Positions 4,966 to 5,579 of a DNA stretch of 5,579 nucleotides are shown one piece after another. Position 1 is the stretch's first letter; the number at the start of each line of letters is the position of its first letter. The notes below the pieces were generated by a model, which worked only from the letters and a program-made list of their open reading frames with translations, made no database searches and was not told where the DNA came from. The stretch comes from an uncultured Roseovarius sp. (GTDB lineage Bacteria > Pseudomonadota > Alphaproteobacteria > Rhodobacterales > Rhodobacteraceae). The stretch spans positions 1 to 5,579 of the forward strand of contig CAKSUL010000081.1 in the NCBI GenBank assembly GCA_934501475.1, written 5' to 3'. The translations under genes were made by a program, and so were the position numbers.

Positions 4966-5579
4966 ATGGCTCAACATACATCCATGGAGGAATTCGAAGC
5001 CCTCCTGAACGAAAGCTTCGAAATCGACACGCCCGAAGAGGGCACGGTTGTCAAAGGCAAGGTCATCGCTGTCGAAGCGGGCCAGGCCATCATCGATGTC
5101 GGCTACAAGATGGAAGGCCGCGTCGATCTGAAAGAATTTGCGAATCCCGGCGAAGCCCCCGAAATCTCGGTTGGTGATGAGGTCGAGGTGTTCCTGCGTT
5201 CGGCAGAGAACTCCCGTGGCGAAGCGGTCATTTCCCGCGAAATGGCGCGCCGTGAAGAAGCCTGGGATCGCCTGGAAAAGGCCTATGCCGACGAAGAGCG
5301 TGTCGAAGGCGCGATCTTTGGCCGCGTCAAGGGTGGCTTTACCGTGGATCTGGGCGGCGCGGTTGCGTTCCTGCCCGGCAGCCAGGTCGATGTGCGTCCC
5401 GTGCGCGATGCCGGCCCGCTGATGGGTCTGAAGCAGCCGTTCCAGATCCTGAAAATGGACCGCCGCCGGGGCAACATCGTGGTGTCGCGCCGTGCGATCC
5501 TCGAGGAATCCCGCGCCGAGCAGCGCGCAGAAGTCATCGGAAACCTGACCGAAGGTCAGAATGTCGACGGCGTCGTCAA
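4966..5579 (+). CDS. rpsA: 30S ribosomal protein S1 (3' truncated by window end)
   Basis: S1 binds mRNA and helps the 30S subunit start translation on structured or weakly preceded messages. The first 204 residues are visible; the complete protein is normally about 550-560, so the remainder lies beyond the window. The N-terminal MAQHTSMEEFEALLNESF is the usual 30S-anchoring lead-in. S1 domain 1 spans about 25-93 (EGTVVKGKVIAVEAGQAIIDVGYKMEGRV, residues 25-53, is its beta-barrel start) and ends in the SREMARREEAW linker. Domain 2 spans about 111-177, with GAIFGRVKGGFTVDLGG and a VVSRRAILEE ending. Domain 3 starts near 196. CGT, GGT and GAA codons are more frequent than in the neighbouring genes, as expected for a highly expressed gene. 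The gene follows cmk, its usual neighbour, across a 196-base structured spacer. Confidence 0.97.
   Translation, partial: MAQHTSMEEFEALLNESFEIDTPEEGTVVKGKVIAVEAGQAIIDVGYKMEGRVDLKEFANPGEAPEISVGDEVEVFLRSAENSRGEAVISREMARREEAWDRLEKAYADEERVEGAIFGRVKGGFTVDLGGAVAFLPGSQVDVRPVRDAGPLMGLKQPFQILKMDRRRGNIVVSRRAILEESRAEQRAEVIGNLTEGQNVDGVV

Noticed and set aside
4766..4981. Minus-strand 71-residue frame across the cmk-rpsA spacer
   Set aside because: No ribosome binding site or recognisable family; the region is better explained as a structured leader with terminator and promoter.

Overview
The window is a GC-rich, densely coding stretch from an alphaproteobacterium, most likely Rhodobacterales (Roseobacter/Paracoccus type). 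This rests on the codon bias, the keto-acid-type TRAP transporter resembling TakPQM of Rhodobacter, and the cmk-rpsA pair with a compact ~210-residue Cmk carrying a [10 protein letters not shown]-loop. All genes are on the plus strand. No mobile element, tRNA, rRNA or CRISPR array was seen, and no gap exceeds 200 bases.

Positions 1-2742 hold a TRAP transporter operon of the mannitol/chloroaromatic/2-oxo-acid group (COG4663/4665/4664 type): the C-terminal two thirds of the periplasmic receptor dctP (its start lies outside the window), the small membrane subunit dctQ and the large permease subunit dctM. A strong GC-rich stem-loop lies between dctP and dctQ. It has no T-tract, which fits differential mRNA stability better than termination. 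DctQ and DctM are 16 bases apart and each has a good ribosome binding site.

Positions 2743-4003 hold a probable promoter and a complete 388-residue PLP-dependent Cys/Met-metabolism enzyme (cystathionine lyase/synthase, methionine gamma-lyase superfamily). All core PLP residues are present, but the motif around the PLP-nitrogen aspartate departs from the textbook form. Its substrate cannot be read from sequence. A 2-oxo-acid link with the TRAP system is possible but only inferred.

Positions 4004-4136 form a short spacer. It carries a GAGTATTT/AAAATGAAAG element just after the stop codon, a nested hairpin and a probable promoter for cytidylate kinase (cmk). Positions 4770-4965 separate cmk from ribosomal protein S1 (rpsA, cut by the window end). 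This second spacer has a probable promoter and three hairpins; the middle one is followed by TTTT and is either the cmk terminator or an attenuator in a structured rpsA leader.

The picture is an accessory transport/catabolic module directly next to a housekeeping locus. The aroA gene that often precedes cmk-rpsA in alphaproteobacteria is not present upstream of cmk here. I do not see a clearly new multi-gene system. The items most worth following are the RNA-level elements in the three intergenic spacers and the unassigned substrate of the PLP enzyme.
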